NCBI GenBank assembly: GCA_004357015.1
Contig: SMXE01000233.1
Location: 1-14,150, forward strand
Reading direction: 5' to 3'
Length of the DNA stretch: 14,150 bases
Source of the DNA: Caldithrix sp.
GTDB taxonomy: Bacteria; Zhuqueibacterota; Zhuqueibacteria; Oceanimicrobiales; Oceanimicrobiaceae
In this document: piece after piece, positions 12,535 through 14,150 of the stretch
Position numbering within the stretch: the first letter of the stretch is position 1
How the letters are laid out: every line of letters begins with the position of its first letter
Notes under the pieces: generated by a model
The model's input: the letters and a program-made list of their open reading frames with translations, nothing else
What the model was told of the DNA's origin: nothing
Database searches by the model: none
Made by a program: the position numbers and the translations under genes

Positions 12535-14150
12535 TGGCCTGGGCTGCCTGTCTGTTCCTGCTTGGTCATTCTCTTGATTTGTCTTACCAGCAACGCAATC
12601 AAGACAGCTATCGCCAGTATGGTAAACGCAAGGATTGCATGTGTGCTACTTGATTTAAACTCAACCGGCTCGTAGCTTCCATTCAGAATCGAACCGGCCC
12701 AGAAAAACGGGTTCCGGTCAGCTTCTGCTAAATGGGTCATTTTGGCCAGTCGCAAAGCTTGGGCACCGTTCATCCCCTGTCGCAGATTGCTATAAAACTC
12801 CGCCAGGATCGGCGCCAGCTTTTCCTGCTGAAGACTCCACAAGGTGGTTACAACCATTGGTACGCCTGCGAAATTAAACCCGGTCAGGAATCCTTCCGCG
12901 CCGCTGACCTGGTCGCCGGTCTTAAGTTTGCGGTCGCAGTTGCTGAGTACGGCCACGTCTGCGGATAGTCGCATCTTGAACAACTCATACGCCTTTAGCG
13001 ATTTTTTATCTGCAAATAATAATTCTGAGTACAGGGGGGCGCCGTCAACCAGATGGCCGGGAACGGCCAGATGCAGTATTTGATAGTCAGCGCATGCCTC
13101 CAGAAAGTCGTTTTTCGGAGCGTTTGACTGAAAACGGATGGCCGACCTGCCCTCACCTAGCGCGTCAGCTATCGCTGTCAAGGCGGCTATTTCGCTATTG
13201 TCTTCCTCTGGATGTGTACCATTGGCTATTCCGGACGCAGGGTCCGCATAAAGAATTGCGAGGCGTTTTGTGGCGGCGGTCTTCCCCTTCAGCTTGAAAT
13301 CGAGAAATCCGGCAAACGGCAGATAGACCAGCGCGTAGTCCTCCACAAGGAAGTGGGCGTTCTTGTAGTCGTGGTCGTCAATTAGATCATCCGGATTCGC
13401 CACCAACGCTTCGAATGGTAGCCTGTTAAGAAAGCCATCGCGGGCAATGATTAACGTGCTTCCTGGCGCCAGGAGGTCGCGAATTGGTTCAAAAAGCAAA
13501 TTGTAAAGTCCGGCGAGATAGCCCAGATGAAATTGGTAAGGATATTCCGTGGTCGTGAACTGCTCGTCCACCTCGCTAAACATCGGATTGATGCTTCTGA
13601 CGAATTCGTTCAGGTATGTTCTGTTGACGTTCACGCGTTTGCAAAACACCGTGTCCGGCCTGACCGCAAGGATAAAGGTTGCATCTTCGCCAACAAAGTA
13701 GTGAATGAAGGTGCTTTGCAGACGCACGAGTTCTCGTTGCAACGCCTCCAGACTGAGTTTGTAGGGTTCAAAAATTTGAAACATTGCGGGTTGCGTGCCC
13801 GCAAGTTTGTGCAATAAATCCCGCTGCCGCTTATGCAGTTGGTTTATCGTCATTTTCGTTTGTGCGATCCGTTCCGGCTCATCACGTGCGTCATGTTGCG
13901 ATGGTTGCCATAATTGCTTCCATTTTCGCCTGATGGCTCTTTGGGTATTCTCCATTTCCAGGTGAACCGAATCCACCTTAGCGCCAACCAGTCGGTGTTT
14001 GACACCGGAAATCGCAAGCGTGTGCCGCAGGGCTTTGTACTGCTCACACGCGCGGTAGATCTTCTTGAGATCCCCGGTTTGGGAGTAGGCCGCTATTGCC
14101 GGGGAAAAAAGGTCCGCTTTCAGATCAAAAAATTCGGACGTGTATTCATC
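12531..14150 (-). CDS. CHAT-domain protein, C-terminal 539 residues (5' end outside the window)
   Basis: The frame is open from the right edge to the stop at 12531-12533; GTG 13976 is internal, not the start. The visible N-terminal part is helical (AIAAYSQTGDLKKIYRACEQ), as expected for the end of a TPR array. A coiled-coil-rich linker and the CHAT domain (caspase/separase-like fold) follow. Recognisable CHAT landmarks: ARDGFLNRLPFEAL, LLAPGSTLII, ILHLAVPGHLVDGAPLYSELLF, VAVLSNCD, GAEGFLTGFNFAGVPMVV, TTLW and NPFFWAGSILNG. The active-site Cys is kept (codon 12936-12938), but the position of the catalytic His is Pro (codon 13059-13061). A membrane helix follows at about 12582-12641, with a short basic tail, so the protein is probably membrane-anchored. 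TPR-CHAT proteins are proposed proteases or scaffolds in signalling, defence or death pathways; this one may lack activity. Confidence 0.92.
   Translation of the reverse strand, partial: DEYTSEFFDLKADLFSPAIAAYSQTGDLKKIYRACEQYKALRHTLAISGVKHRLVGAKVDSVHLEMENTQRAIRRKWKQLWQPSQHDARDEPERIAQTKMTINQLHKRQRDLLHKLAGTQPAMFQIFEPYKLSLEALQRELVRLQSTFIHYFVGEDATFILAVRPDTVFCKRVNVNRTYLNEFVRSINPMFSEVDEQFTTTEYPYQFHLGYLAGLYNLLFEPIRDLLAPGSTLIIARDGFLNRLPFEALVANPDDLIDDHDYKNAHFLVEDYALVYLPFAGFLDFKLKGKTAATKRLAILYADPASGIANGTHPEEDNSEIAALTAIADALGEGRSAIRFQSNAPKNDFLEACADYQILHLAVPGHLVDGAPLYSELLFADKKSLKAYELFKMRLSADVAVLSNCDRKLKTGDQVSGAEGFLTGFNFAGVPMVVTTLWSLQQEKLAPILAEFYSNLRQGMNGAQALRLAKMTHLAEADRNPFFWAGSILNGSYEPVEFKSSSTHAILAFTILAIAVLIALLVRQIKRMTKQEQTGSPGH

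Overview
This window looks like a chromosome segment from an uncultured or poorly studied Gram-negative bacterium, probably of the FCB group (Bacteroidota / Ignavibacteria / Calditrichota / KSB1-like). The hints are the ~800-residue double-FtsX ABC permeases, a sigma-54 activator, a TPR-CHAT type protein, a rhomboid with a long soluble C-terminal tail, and an exported cell-wall amidase. The phylum is inferred from gene style, not from a marker gene. Base composition is mixed: genes are near 50% GC and the gaps are AT-rich.

Left third (1-6360, all on the minus strand). A receiver-less sigma-54 enhancer-binding regulator (5117-6151) lies upstream of two tandem paralogous ABC permease genes: an intact 813-aa gene (1504-3945) and a second gene (1-1492) broken by a single-base frameshift and cut by the window edge. 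The 1.17-kb gap between regulator and permeases has no convincing intact gene. It does hold a sigma-54-type -24/-12-like sequence just before the permease gene, three copies of a 15-16-bp motif about 110-150 bp further upstream (two in tandem, one inverted, forming a near-perfect 33-bp palindrome), a ~90-bp MITE-like element, a 21-bp tandem repeat, and the decayed fragment of a multiheme cytochrome c (CxxCH motif, minus strand). My main proposal is that the regulator drives the permease operon through this repeat array; this is inference.

Middle (6361-9795). After a 0.5-kb gap with a good sigma-70 promoter comes a CLC-type anion channel/transporter with two C-terminal CBS domains. Then come an exported LolA-like protein whose likely start is a TTG codon, and a convergent clpS with unusual N-degron pocket residues.

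Right third (9796-14150). A strong sigma-70-like promoter (9887-9915) with a ~230-nt leader precedes a rhomboid protease gene and, 18 bp later, an exported N-acetylmuramoyl-L-alanine amidase; the two are probably co-transcribed. A CHAT-domain protein with a C-terminal membrane anchor is encoded convergently and runs off the right edge. Its stop codon shares the palindrome CTAG with the amidase stop, and the position of the catalytic His is a Pro.

No rRNA, convincing tRNA, CRISPR array, intact transposase or prophage gene is visible. The convergent gene pairs at 9419/9421 and 12531/12534 leave no room for terminators, so overlapping antisense transcript ends are expected there.
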